Assembly: GCF_000515115.1 (NCBI RefSeq)
Contig: NZ_AZXF01000020.1
Coordinates: 62,001-126,000, forward strand
From: Nocardiopsis sp. CNT312
GTDB taxonomy: Bacteria > Actinomycetota > Actinomycetes > Streptosporangiales > Streptosporangiaceae
Length of the DNA stretch: 64,000 bases
Direction of reading: 5' to 3'
The position numbers and the translations under genes were made by a program. The notes beneath the pieces are model-generated. The model saw only the letters and a program-made list of their open reading frames with translations, was not told the DNA's origin and did no database searches. Positions 9,743 through 19,355 of the stretch are shown here, one piece after another. How positions within the stretch are numbered: the first letter of the stretch is position 1; the number at the start of each line of letters is the position of its first letter.

Positions 9743-10621
9743 ATGCCGACCCCTCTGCGTATCGCCGTGATCTTGTCCGGGCCCGCAGAGTTCTCCACCG
9801 TGCACGCGGCCTGCTCCGACGCGGGCCACCACCCCGTCGCCTACCTCTACGGCCGCTCGCTGCGCTCCGGCGGGCGCAACCTCGCCGACGCCGGGGAGAC
9901 GGCCGCGTCGACCGTCGGCGCCCTGCCCCGGGGGATGGACCTGCTCCTGCCGGGGAGCGCGGACGGGCTCGCACTCCTGCTGGAGAGCTACCGGATCGAC
10001 CTGCTGATCGTCTTCGGCTTCGCCTGGCGGCTTCCGCGCTCCGTGCTGGACATCCCGCGGCACGGCGCGATCAACGTCCACGTGTCGATGCTGCCGCAGT
10101 ACCGGGGACCGGCACCCCTGCTCTGGGCCATCCGCAACGGCGACCCGACCGGCGGCGTCACCGTGCACAGGATGGACGAGGACTTCGACACCGGGAACAT
10201 CCTCGCCCAGCGCGACGGCATCCCCCTGGCCGACGGCATCACCTGGGCGAACTACTGCGCCGACGCGATGCCCGTGGTCTACGATCTGCTGCGCGAGTCA
10301 CTGGACCGGGTCGTGGCCGGCCACCCCGGTGAACCGCAGGAGGGGGCCGAGGCCACCTACGCGGGGTTCATGGAGGAGGGGTTCGCCGCCATCCGCTGGT
10401 CCGACGCCGCCCGGACCATCCACGACCAGGTCAGGACCCACCGCTTCCTGCGCTCGCCCCACCATCCGGTCGCCGAGGTCGACGGCAGGTGGCTGCACGT
10501 GCGGCGCACCAGCCTCGAACCGGCCGAGGGGATCCGGGTCGTGTGCGGCGACGGGAAGCCGCTGTGGATCACCGAGTCGGTGCCGGGACGGCCCCCGCAG
10601 GCCCCGGAAGAGGCCCCCTGA
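9743..10621 (+). CDS. Formyltransferase-family protein (methionyl-tRNA formyltransferase-like)
   Basis: A 292-residue protein of the 10-formyltetrahydrofolate-dependent formyltransferase fold. The active-site signature INVHVSMLPQYRGPAP supplies the catalytic Asn and His, and GVTVHRMDEDFDTGNIL supplies the Asp-containing loop. An Fmt-like C-terminal barrel remnant follows (WLHVRRTSLEPAEG). Similarity to housekeeping Fmt is partial and no def gene is adjacent, so the substrate may be a sugar amine or another small amine rather than Met-tRNA. The ATG at 9743 follows ACAGGGAG closely; the 37 upstream codons look non-coding. It lies between pglW and the Gabija genes without obvious coupling to either. 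Family assignment is firm; substrate is not. Confidence 0.75.
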   Translation: MPTPLRIAVILSGPAEFSTVHAACSDAGHHPVAYLYGRSLRSGGRNLADAGETAASTVGALPRGMDLLLPGSADGLALLLESYRIDLLIVFGFAWRLPRSVLDIPRHGAINVHVSMLPQYRGPAPLLWAIRNGDPTGGVTVHRMDEDFDTGNILAQRDGIPLADGITWANYCADAMPVVYDLLRESLDRVVAGHPGEPQEGAEATYAGFMEEGFAAIRWSDAARTIHDQVRTHRFLRSPHHPVAEVDGRWLHVRRTSLEPAEGIRVVCGDGKPLWITESVPGRPPQAPEEAP

Positions 10622-10851
10622 CCCGGCTCGCCCTACAGCGGATACTGGTCGATGCCCGGATGCCGCTCTTTATGAGGAAGCGTCCTAACAGAGGCATTCA
10701 GGCGTTTGCGTCAGAAGCCGACGGAATTTTCGGATATCAGAACACTACTAGCAAGTAAGCACTAACGTCGTCTTCGTCGTTTCTCCCGCGCGGCCTTCCG
10801 AACTCTTGTTCGTGCTTCGACTGCTGCGGGAGTGATTCTTCCTTTTCTGGG
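10622..10851. other. AT-richer spacer before gajA
   Basis: A 230-bp non-coding stretch of lower GC than its surroundings, ending at the gajA start. It probably carries the gajA promoter, but no clear -35/-10 pair was recognised. Confidence 0.4.
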
Positions 10852-12984
10852 GTGAGTGTGCGTATTTCTTCTGTTCGTGTGCAGAATTTCCGGAGGTTGC
10901 GTTCGGTCAGGGTGGACCTTGACGGGGGCGCGACGGTCTTCGTGGGGGCGAACAACAGCGGTAAGACGTCCATGACGCACGTCTTCCGCTTCTTCTTCGG
11001 CCGCAGGAAGAGCGATCTCACCTTCTACGACTTCAACTCTGGCTGCTGGGATTCCTTCCAGGGGGTGAGGGAACTCGATGACGAAGCCGTGGAGGCTCTG
11101 CCGAGGATCAGGCTCGACCTGCTGCTGGAGGTGGGCAGGGAAGAGTGGTACCGCGTTGTCGAACTGATGAGCCTGCACGACTTGGACAAGGACGTCGGAC
11201 AGGTGGCACTACGCCTGGAGCTCGCGCCCCGTGACGACCTGCCCACGAGGTTCGCGGAGAGCCGAGCGAAGGCTGAACGAGCCAAGCAGGACCTTGCGCC
11301 TGGGGAGCGGGGAGTCTACGAACCCTGGCCTGAGGATCTGCGCGACTACCTGGACCGGGAGCTGGGAGCGGCCTACGCGTTCCGCTACCACGTGATCGAT
11401 CCCGCCTCCTTCCAGCGTGAAGGCGCCGCGTGCGAGGAAACGGATGTCATTGGGCGTGTGTGCGACTCACCCGCCGCCGCACAGGACTTCGTTGACGGCC
11501 TCATCCACGTCGACATGGTCGACGCACAGCGCTTCCTGTCCGACGACCAGAACTCCAAGGGGCGTGATCTGTCCCGGCACGTGCGCAGGATTCTTGACCG
11601 CTCCGGGGCGGACGAGGTCGACCACGCCGCGTACCAGGCGGTCAAGTTCTCCGAAGCGCGGGTGCAGTCCTACCTCACCGATAGGTTCGCGCCCATCTTC
11701 GAACGACTGCACGGGGTCGCGGGACCGGGTGTGCGCAATCCCCGGTTGAGCGTTCGCAGCCGACACAGCGACCAGACGCTCCTCGCCGAAAGCGCATGGG
11801 TCTACTACCAGTTCACGGCCGGTGAACACGACGACACGCGGCAGCTTCCCGAGCGGCACAACGGATTGGGTTACAAGAACTTTCTCTTCATGCTGCTGGA
11901 GATCCACGAGATGCACCGCAGGTGGGTCTCGAACACTGAGCGACGGCCGTTGGTCCACCTGGTGGTCATCGAGGAGCCCGAAGCGCACATGCATCCCCAG
12001 CTCCAGCAGGCGTTCCTCAGGATCGTGCGAGAATTCGTCGCCGAGGAGGGCGAGAGCGGATTTCACACGCAGCTCATGGTGACCACGCACTCCCCCCACA
12101 TCATCCACGACACGTCCTTCGACCCGATCCGGTACTTCCGCCGGGTCAACGTCGACGGCGTACCGATCTGCGAAGTCAGAGACCTGTCCCGGCTGCGGTC
12201 CGACGACACCCAGTTCCTGCGCAGGTTCCTCACGTTGACCAACTGCCATCTGTTCTTCGCTGACGCGGTCATCCTGGTGGAGGGAGGCGCTGAACGCGTC
12301 CTGCTTCCACTGATGGTCGCCAACCATCCCGGGGATCTGAGCCATGTCGCGAGCTCGCACATCCCCCTCCTGGAGGTCGGAGGCTCCCACGCACACCGCT
12401 TCCGACCGCTCGTGGAGTTCCTGGGGCTGCCCGCACTGGTGATCACCGACCTGGACAGTGTCATCGATACCGTCGGCGCGGACGGTCGCACCCGGAAGAA
12501 GGCGTGCCAGGTCGACATCGGCGGCGCAGTCACCGCCAACCCCACACTCGCCGGCTGGTTGCCCGGCGTGACAGGTATCAACGCACTCCTGGACCTGCCC
12601 GAAGGGGACAAGGAGGTGGAATGCCGGGAGGGGGCCGTCCTTTCGCGGGTGCGGATCGCCTACCAGACCCGCCAGAAGTTCCTGTGGGAGGACAGTACGC
12701 ATGTCAGGGCTGGACGGACCTTCGAAGAGGCCATGATCCTGGAGAACCTCGCGTGGACTCGCGCACACGGCGAGGACATCGGATTCCGTCCGCCCGAGGA
12801 GGCAACCGTGGCAGAGCTTCTGGAGAAGGTCCACGACTTCGTGCGCAAGCCTCCGGCAGGAAAGACCAATCTCGCCCTGCACTTCTTCGACCTGTACACG
12901 GACGAGCCGTGGAAGAACCCGCAGTACATCAACGACGGACTGTCGTGGCTGAACAACGAGCTCGACAGGGAGGTAGAGCTGTGA
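10852..12984 (+). CDS. gajA: Gabija GajA: OLD-family ATPase-TOPRIM nuclease
   Basis: A 710-residue class 2 OLD-family protein. The ABC-type ATPase half has Walker A VGANNSGKTS (about 31-40), Walker B HLVVIEEPEAHMHP (about 367-380) and the H-loop VTTHSPHI (about 409). The TOPRIM nuclease half follows with VILVEGGAE (about 471-479, catalytic Glu) and VITDLDSV (about 530-537, DxD acids), so all catalytic acids seem present. In Gabija, GajA is a sequence-specific DNA nickase that is released when phage replication depletes NTPs. The GTG at 10852 is used; a GTG two codons on is an alternative. It overlaps the helicase gene by 4 bp (GTGA), the classic Gabija arrangement. It is longer than the B. 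cereus GajA of about 580 residues. Confidence 0.9.
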   Translation: MSVRISSVRVQNFRRLRSVRVDLDGGATVFVGANNSGKTSMTHVFRFFFGRRKSDLTFYDFNSGCWDSFQGVRELDDEAVEALPRIRLDLLLEVGREEWYRVVELMSLHDLDKDVGQVALRLELAPRDDLPTRFAESRAKAERAKQDLAPGERGVYEPWPEDLRDYLDRELGAAYAFRYHVIDPASFQREGAACEETDVIGRVCDSPAAAQDFVDGLIHVDMVDAQRFLSDDQNSKGRDLSRHVRRILDRSGADEVDHAAYQAVKFSEARVQSYLTDRFAPIFERLHGVAGPGVRNPRLSVRSRHSDQTLLAESAWVYYQFTAGEHDDTRQLPERHNGLGYKNFLFMLLEIHEMHRRWVSNTERRPLVHLVVIEEPEAHMHPQLQQAFLRIVREFVAEEGESGFHTQLMVTTHSPHIIHDTSFDPIRYFRRVNVDGVPICEVRDLSRLRSDDTQFLRRFLTLTNCHLFFADAVILVEGGAERVLLPLMVANHPGDLSHVASSHIPLLEVGGSHAHRFRPLVEFLGLPALVITDLDSVIDTVGADGRTRKKACQVDIGGAVTANPTLAGWLPGVTGINALLDLPEGDKEVECREGAVLSRVRIAYQTRQKFLWEDSTHVRAGRTFEEAMILENLAWTRAHGEDIGFRPPEEATVAELLEKVHDFVRKPPAGKTNLALHFFDLYTDEPWKNPQYINDGLSWLNNELDREVEL

Positions 12985-14921
12985 GCACGGTCCTTGAGCA
13001 CGGCGGCATTGACGCGGACGAGCGGATCCGTGCGGTCCTCCAGGACCCGGTCAAGCGGGGGTTCGTCGTGATCGCCGGGGCCGGGGCGGGGAAGACGGCC
13101 TCCCTCGTCGAGGCCCTGCGCCATATCGGCCGACGAGAAGGGGCCGCGCTGCTCGGGCAGCGGCGCCAGGTCGCCTGTATCACCTACACCAACGCGGCGG
13201 TCAAGGAGATCACGCACAGGGTCGACGCCGACCCGCTCTTCCACGTCTCCACGATCCACAGTTTCCTGTGGCGGTTGGCGCAACCGTTCCAGGGGATGAT
13301 ACGGACCTGGGTGCGGGAGGACATCACCCGTGTCATCGACGAGCGTGGCGCTGACAATGCGGCCAAGTACGTCGAGGAACTGAAGCAGGTGGACGACCCC
13401 TCGCTGCGCTTCACCTACCAAGCGGCGAGGAACTACGGCACCGGCACCCTGGGCCACAGCGAGATCCTGCGTATGGTGCCCGAGATGATTAAGCGCTGTG
13501 AACGAATGGCCGCGATTGTCGCCCAGGCGTTCCCTTACGTTCTGGTGGACGAGAGCCAGGACACCGACCCCCGCGTCGTCGAGGCTTTGCAGAGCATCGA
13601 GAACAGAGAGCGGGGAAGGTTCTGCGTCGGATTCTTCGGCGATCCCATGCAGCGGATCTACCTGCAGGGAAGCGGACTCGTCACGGGTGACGACACCTGG
13701 GAGGTGATCCGCAAACGACAGAACTGGCGCAGCCCGAAGCGGGTCCTGGACGTCATCAACCGCATTCGGAGCCAGTCGCCTCAGGACGGGGACCTGCAGC
13801 AGGTGCTGGGCGGGGACGAGAGGCGTCAGAGCGACTCCGGATACGCGGACCTGTTCGTGCTGCCCTCCCAACAAGAGGACGACACCCGACTGGGCCAGGT
13901 GCGCGATCACCTCGCGCTGGCGCAGGAGGATCTGTTGTGGAGCCAGGGAACGGAGGGAGAGCATCTCAGAATCCTCGTCCTGGAGCACCGTCTGGCCGCA
14001 CTGCGGCTGGGCTTCGGTGACCTGGACCGTGCGTTCCGTCAGGCGAGGGGAAAGGCCGGGGGGAGACTCAGGGATGAGTACACGGAGGGGACGCACTGGA
14101 GCCTGGCACCCCTGTTGGATCGGCTCATCCCCTTGGTCGAGGCGGTTGAGGCAGGCCATGGAGTCAGCGCCCTGGGCATGCTCAGAGGGTTCTCTCCCCG
14201 GTTGCGGAACTTCACTGAAGGTGAGGCTCCGGCGGAGACGTTGGCGGAGCTGAAGGCGGGTACGGACAGGCTGGTCGAACTCCTCGCCCGCGACAGCCGG
14301 GAGCCTGTCGCCGGGGTGCTACGCCACGTTCTCCGGACTGGGATCATCCGGCTGGATCGCCGTTTGAAGCCGCACATCCACGACCACGGTGACTTCTCCC
14401 TGTTCGAAGGGACAGTGGACGAGGAGGGACCGGAACCGGAAGAGGAGACCGCGCATCTATCGCAGGAAAGCAAACGTGACAGGCAGGAGAGTCTGGCGAG
14501 GGTCATGCGCTCGTACCTGGCCTGTCCGGTCGGCCAGCTCCGCGCCTACCATGACTACCTTGGAGGGCGTTCGCCCTACGGAACCCAGCACGGAGTCAAG
14601 GGCGCCGAGTTCGCGCGGGTTCTGGTTCTACTGGAGGACGACCGCAGCAAGTGGAACAAGTACTCCTACGAGAAGCTCCTCGGGCTGAGGGAACTCAGCA
14701 AGTCCGATCGACAGAACATCGAAGGCGACAGGGAACACACCCCCGAGCGCACACGCAAGCTCTTCTACGTCGCCTGTTCCCGCGCGACCCGTTCTCTGGC
14801 CGTGGTGCTGTTCACCAAGGATCCGGACACCGCGATCCAAAGCCTCCGCGGTTCCGATGAGTGTCCTTTCCCGAGTGAGAACATCCACGGCATGGAGGAC
14901 CTGCTGACACCTCAGGTGTGA
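12981..14921 (+). CDS. gajB: Gabija GajB: UvrD/Rep-like superfamily 1 helicase
   Basis: A 646-residue SF1A helicase. Motif I IAGAGAGKTAS (about 29-39), Ia ITYTNAAVKEI, a STIHSF segment, motif II VLVDESQDTD, motif III GFFGDPMQRIY, motif IV NWRSPKRVLDVI, motif V GVKGAEFARVLVLLED and motif VI KLFYVACSRATRSL are all readable, so the motor should be active. The GTG start at 12981 overlaps the gajA stop, which discards the long upstream extension of the same frame. GajB partners GajA in the Gabija anti-phage complex and is thought to sense DNA ends and stimulate the nuclease. A strong hairpin follows directly, so gajAB is a self-contained two-gene unit. Confidence 0.9.
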   Translation: MSTVLEHGGIDADERIRAVLQDPVKRGFVVIAGAGAGKTASLVEALRHIGRREGAALLGQRRQVACITYTNAAVKEITHRVDADPLFHVSTIHSFLWRLAQPFQGMIRTWVREDITRVIDERGADNAAKYVEELKQVDDPSLRFTYQAARNYGTGTLGHSEILRMVPEMIKRCERMAAIVAQAFPYVLVDESQDTDPRVVEALQSIENRERGRFCVGFFGDPMQRIYLQGSGLVTGDDTWEVIRKRQNWRSPKRVLDVINRIRSQSPQDGDLQQVLGGDERRQSDSGYADLFVLPSQQEDDTRLGQVRDHLALAQEDLLWSQGTEGEHLRILVLEHRLAALRLGFGDLDRAFRQARGKAGGRLRDEYTEGTHWSLAPLLDRLIPLVEAVEAGHGVSALGMLRGFSPRLRNFTEGEAPAETLAELKAGTDRLVELLARDSREPVAGVLRHVLRTGIIRLDRRLKPHIHDHGDFSLFEGTVDEEGPEPEEETAHLSQESKRDRQESLARVMRSYLACPVGQLRAYHDYLGGRSPYGTQHGVKGAEFARVLVLLEDDRSKWNKYSYEKLLGLRELSKSDRQNIEGDREHTPERTRKLFYVACSRATRSLAVVLFTKDPDTAIQSLRGSDECPFPSENIHGMEDLLTPQV

Positions 14922-14922
14922 C

Positions 14923-14955
14923 GCCCGGGCTCCCGTCAACGGCGGGAGCCCGGGC
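14923..14955 (+). terminator. Strong hairpin terminator after gajB
   Basis: A perfect 13-bp stem (14923-14935 with 14943-14955) and a 7-nt loop start 1 bp after the gajB stop. It lies between the convergent gajB and the AAA_13 nuclease gene, so it may serve both strands. Confidence 0.7.
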
Positions 14956-15078
14956 CACATCCCGTGGCGTGTCCCGGACGCACGTGCGGTGGTCTACGGT
15001 CCAGCGGTCCTGGGCGGGGAGTCGGTCAGTCGGCGCGGTGTAGCTTGCGCCCTCAAGCGCTCCCCGGCGTCGCGGCGG

Positions 15079-17385
15079 TCAGGCCAACGTCAGCCGGTGC
15101 TTCCGGTCGGCGATGCCCAGCCGCGTGCACATGCCCTCGAAGTGTTTGGGATCGGTGTCGCGGATCAGGGTGAACACCCCCTTCAGGACGTGCGTCGCGG
15201 CGGCGTCCAGGATCGGTTTGCCGAGGGCGTCAGGGGTCCGGTGCGAGTTGCTGTGCAGGAATCGGGTCAGTTCCCCGGCGAGGTCGCGCTTTCCCGGGAG
15301 CAGCTCTTCGACGGCCTCGGTCAGGTTTCCGCCCTTTTCCGGTACCCGGAACTGGAGGAAGTGTTCCAGCATCTTGCGCGCGTCGTTGGGAACCGAGGTA
15401 GCCAGGCGTAGGTCGGCGTCCAACGACGTGCCGTCGATCGCGTCCAGCAGGTTGTGCGTCACGCTGTGGAAGAGCAGGAGGTACTCGGTCTCCAGGATGA
15501 CCGAGTCCCTGCCGCGCTTGGCGTTCAGCGGAACGAGCACCGGTGCGCGATCCGCGCCCTCCCCGACCGACTTCATCATGTGCAGCGTCGTCGAGCTGTC
15601 CTTGCGCTTGAGCTCCCTGCTCCAGTGGCGCAGGAAGACGGTGTTGTGCGTGAGGACGAAGAGCTGTCGGCACAATCCTGCGTCCGGGTCCAGTTTGGCG
15701 ATCAGCATCGAGTAGACGCCGAACATCAGGTGGTCGTCCAGACTGGAGACCGGGTCGTCGACGATGACGATGGTCTTCTCCAGGCTCCGGCCCCCGCCCG
15801 CCAGGCTGGTGAGGAAGTAGATCAGGGCGATCGCGGTCCGTTCGCCCTCGCTGAGGTGGCGGGCGGGGCGGTCGTGGCGCAGCACCCGGTAGCGGCCGTC
15901 GTCGTGGACGAATCGCAGGTCCGATCGCCGCAGCAGGGAGGAGATGTCCCTGTTGAGTTCGGTGAGGAAGTACTCGGGATCGTGTCCGAGCCGGGGGATC
16001 TCGCGTAGCACCTCCTGACACTCGTCCAGCGTGCGCTCCTGCTCCTGTATCCGCCGTGTCAGCTCCGATGCCTGGCGGTTGTGGTCCCGGATCGGGGTCG
16101 CGACGTCGTGCAGCATGCGTTCGAACTCGCGGTCGGCGGCCCGCGCACGTTCGTCGGCGATTGAGTCCGTGCGGGCGTTGTGGTCGCCGAGCATTCGGTC
16201 CAGCCCGGTGGTGTCGACGGCCACCGGTGCGATGTCCGAGGGCAGCGCGAGCGGGGCGAACATCGCGCCCCTCTTGTGCTCCAGGACCTCCACGATGCGG
16301 TCCAGCCCGTTCTGGAAGGACGTGACCGCGCTCTCGACCTTTTTGTACGTCTCGTCGTAGTCCTCGCGCATGTCCTCGAAGAACTGTGTGCGGTGCGGGA
16401 GAGCGGAGGAGAAGTGTTCGGCCTGGGAGCGCAGAAGCCGCGTCTGTGCGACGGCGTCGTCGAGTTCGGCCAGGAGGCGGGCGTAGCCTTCGTCGAAGTG
16501 GCGTGCCAGCCGCGCCCTGCGGTCGTCGGTGATCCGCCCCTCGCAGAACAGGCAGGTGTCGCGGTCGGCGTGCAACCTGCCGCCCTCGCGCACCCATGCC
16601 TCGTGTTCGGGACGGCCGACCAGCGCGTCGAGAGCCTCGGAGGCCACGGTGCGGGCCAGCAGATCCACGATCTGCACCTCCAGTTCGCCGAGCGCGAGGC
16701 CACGGGCGTTGACCGGGGGAATCGGTTCAGGGGCGGACCCGGCGATGAGGCTTCGGTCACGGTCGCGTGCGGCGTCGAGCTCCTCCTGAGGGGTGAGCGG
16801 AGCCTTCAGTGCCCGCTTTACGTGGTTCTTGTTGAAGCCCCGGTTGAAACGGCCGCTCACAGGCCCCAGTTCGCGGTGGGCCCTGCTCCCCAGTTCGGTG
16901 CACAGACGATCCCGCTTGCGTTCGACCGACGCGCGCTTCTTGCGCAGGTCCCTCAGTTCCGTGCTGACCCGTTCAAGCTCGGCCTGTGCGGCCTCCCTGC
17001 GCTCCTGCTGTTCGATGGTGGGTCGCCCCAGGTAGAGCAGTGCCTCAGCGTCGGCACAGCCGCCCTGTTCTTCGTGGGCGTCGAAGCGAAGGTTGCGACG
17101 CACGTACTCGGCGCTGAAGAGGCGAATACCGTCCCAGATCCAGTGCCCGGGACCATCGACCGTCTCCGTGTCGTCCGGGTCGTCGCCGATCTGGACCACG
17201 GCCTTCATGCCGTGGGACCACGTTGGATCGTCCGGAACGCCGCTGACCAGTTCGGCGAAGGTGCTCTTCCCGGTGCCGTTGGGGGCGTAGAGCAGGTTGA
17301 GCTTCTCGAAGCCGACGGCGTTGTTCCGCTGCCTCCATCCCTGGAAGCATCGGAAGTCCTTGACATGGGTGACGCGCTTGATCAA
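15079..17385 (-). CDS. RloC/PrrC-like AAA_13 ATPase, candidate anticodon nuclease
   Basis: 768 residues from a TTG start at 17385 (GAGG lies 8 bp upstream; the protein then begins IKRVTHVKDFRCF, the usual start of this family). An SMC/Rad50-like ATPase: Walker A APNGTGKSTF near residue 34-43, signature HLSEGERTAIALI, Walker B IVIVDDPVSSLDD. A charged coiled coil interrupts the head and carries CLFC (about 278-281), matching the zinc-hook CxxC of RloC. The C-terminal part has an R-x3-E pair (ARKMLEHF, near 668-672) and a later His (LHSNSHRT, near 713), the pattern of the PrrC/RloC tRNA-nuclease site. RloC-type proteins cut tRNA anticodons when DNA restriction is blocked or DNA is damaged. ATPase assignment is sure; nuclease activity is inferred. 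A long upstream extension to 17562 is possible but not protein-like. Confidence 0.75.
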   Translation of the reverse strand: MIKRVTHVKDFRCFQGWRQRNNAVGFEKLNLLYAPNGTGKSTFAELVSGVPDDPTWSHGMKAVVQIGDDPDDTETVDGPGHWIWDGIRLFSAEYVRRNLRFDAHEEQGGCADAEALLYLGRPTIEQQERREAAQAELERVSTELRDLRKKRASVERKRDRLCTELGSRAHRELGPVSGRFNRGFNKNHVKRALKAPLTPQEELDAARDRDRSLIAGSAPEPIPPVNARGLALGELEVQIVDLLARTVASEALDALVGRPEHEAWVREGGRLHADRDTCLFCEGRITDDRRARLARHFDEGYARLLAELDDAVAQTRLLRSQAEHFSSALPHRTQFFEDMREDYDETYKKVESAVTSFQNGLDRIVEVLEHKRGAMFAPLALPSDIAPVAVDTTGLDRMLGDHNARTDSIADERARAADREFERMLHDVATPIRDHNRQASELTRRIQEQERTLDECQEVLREIPRLGHDPEYFLTELNRDISSLLRRSDLRFVHDDGRYRVLRHDRPARHLSEGERTAIALIYFLTSLAGGGRSLEKTIVIVDDPVSSLDDHLMFGVYSMLIAKLDPDAGLCRQLFVLTHNTVFLRHWSRELKRKDSSTTLHMMKSVGEGADRAPVLVPLNAKRGRDSVILETEYLLLFHSVTHNLLDAIDGTSLDADLRLATSVPNDARKMLEHFLQFRVPEKGGNLTEAVEELLPGKRDLAGELTRFLHSNSHRTPDALGKPILDAAATHVLKGVFTLIRDTDPKHFEGMCTRLGIADRKHRLTLA

Positions 17386-17920
17386 TGGGGGTCCTCGAAA
17401 CCTCTTAGGGGGTGGAAACAGGGAAACCCAGGATGGCAGAGCACCATCCATGATGTGTGTGATTATTCCCAGATCGCATGATCTTCGCTTGACTTCTGAG
17501 GATTCGATAAGTGACATCGGGGATGCAAATGCGATAAATGATCTTTGAGCCATAAAACTCACTAAAGCGAAGAAAGGGTATCAGGTGTTCGAAAAAGTGA
17601 CTTATCTTGTCGGATAGGCCACATATCGGGCGATGGGTCGGAACCGACACGGAACCGTGGCTGAGCCCTGTGGAGCACGGCTATTCGAGCGCGACGCCGA
17701 TCACGGGGAACGGCTGACTGAGCCGGGCAGCTCTCGGAGCGGTGACACCCCAGGAACACTCCCAACGGTCTGCGGCCTACTCGGAAACCCCTACGTGACA
17801 GGCGATCGGGGATGTCCGGAACAGGCCAACGCCTTTACCCCGCACAGAGCGCGGCCGTAGTCTCACCGGGGGCACAGGTGCCCCACAACCCCTGGGAACA
17901 CGCGACCCCTCGGAGACCAC
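17386..17920. other. Divergent spacer, AT-rich in its left half
   Basis: About 535 bp between the minus-strand AAA_13 gene and the plus-strand nSTAND pseudogene. The part from about 17440 to 17640 is clearly AT-richer than the surroundings and should hold the promoter of the AAA_13 gene; I could not fix -35/-10 elements. Small ORFs here have no family resemblance. Confidence 0.45.
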
Positions 17921-19270
17921 GTGCGGCGACGCCAGCGACTCGCCCTGATCCTGCAACTGCTCCTCGTGCTGGCCACCGGCCTGCTGGGAGTGGTCACCAA
18001 CTTCGCCACCAACGGCGACGAGCAACCCCTGCCTCTGCGGGTGCTCGAACAGGCTGCCGTCCCCGGGCTGCTGCTCATCCTCGTCGCGCTGCTCGTCGGC
18101 CACTTCGCCGCCTACCGCCTGGAGCACCCGGCCCCGCCCCGGTTCGCTTGGGAACCGGGGCGCTCGCCCTATCCCGGTCTGGCCGCCTTCCACGAGGACG
18201 AGGCAGCCGTCTTCTTTGGCCGCGCTTCTCAGACCAGCGAGGCCGTGCGCCGCCTCAACAGCGTCGGCACCGGATCCCACGAACGCTTCCTCACCGTCAT
18301 CGGTGCCTCGGGCAGCGGCAAGTCCTCCCTCGTCTAGGCCGGGATCCTGCCCCGGCTGCGGAGCCAGCGCTGGAACGTCCGACCCGTCATGGTGCCCGGC
18401 GCGGACCCCGTCGGAGCACTCGCCAGAGCCCTGGCCACCGACCAGGCACAGGCCGACGCCTACGCCCGCCGCATCCGGCTCGACAGCGCCGAACTCCTCA
18501 CCCTGCTGCGCACACTCCGCCACGAGAGCGGATCAGGGCGCCGCACCGTCCTGGTCGTCGACCAACTGGAGGAACTGGTCACCCTCAGCGGGGAGCGCGA
18601 TCGCGCCCTCTTCCTCGGTGCGCTGCGCGATGCCCTGAACGGCGACCGCCACCTGCGGGTCGTGGCCACGCTGCGCGTGGAGTTCCTCGGCGACCTGCTG
18701 AGCGGCCCGGCCGCCGAACTGTTCACCAACCCCCTCGCCTTGGGCGCGCTCAGCCGCGGCGACCTGGTGGAGATCATCGAACGCCCCGCGCAGGCGGCCG
18801 GATTCGGATTCGAGGACGGCCTGGTCGAGCACATCGCCGCCGACACCGGCAGCGGCGACGCCCTGCCGCTACTCGCCTACCTCCTCCAGGAACTGCACAT
18901 CCGCGCAGGAGAGAGCGGCACCGCCACCGAGGCCGACTACCGCGCGCTCGGCGGTGTGGACTGGTCACCCGACGGCACCCGGCTGGCCACAGCCTCCCAC
19001 GACCACACCGTACGGGTGTGGGACGTGTGGAGTGAGGGTGAGCCGTTGACCGTGGGGGTGCACCGCGACCGTGCGCTGAGCATCACCTGGACCGGGGGCT
19101 CGCGGCTGGTCGCCTCGGGTTCGGTGGACGGTACCCTGCGCGTCTGGGACGCCGACACGCCCCTGGAGGAGTTGACCCGGGCAGGGCGGCGGCGCACCTT
19201 CCGCACCCTGACGGCCGAAGAGCGCCGCGCGCACCTGCTCGCCGTCGGCGGGGACGAGGGATCCGGATGC
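17921..19270 (+). pseudogene. Broken nSTAND NTPase-WD40 protein (nonsense codon plus internal deletion)
   Basis: The frame opens with two hydrophobic helices (residues about 7-24 and 47-66), then RSPYPGLAAFHEDEAAVFFGR and the P-loop TVIGASGSGKSSLV, typical of nSTAND1 conflict NTPases. TAG at 18335-18337 follows the P-loop directly where a sense codon, most simply CAG, would be expected (SSLV-x-AGILPRL). The same frame continues with the Walker B VLVVDQLEEL and the STAND core up to ADYRALGG. It then jumps without frame change into WD40 repeats (VDWSPDGTRLATASHDHTV, then GSVDGTLRVWDAD), so the winged helix and most propeller blades appear deleted. Intact relatives are large signalling ATPases in multicellular bacteria. 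The last codons, to 19372, do not resemble the family. Confidence 0.8.
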
Positions 19271-19355
19271 TCCTATAGATGTCAAGCGGCTTGGGCGAGG
19301 TGGTGTCGGGAGGGTGGGTCAGACCTGCCGGAGAAGCCACTACACATCCTCACAG

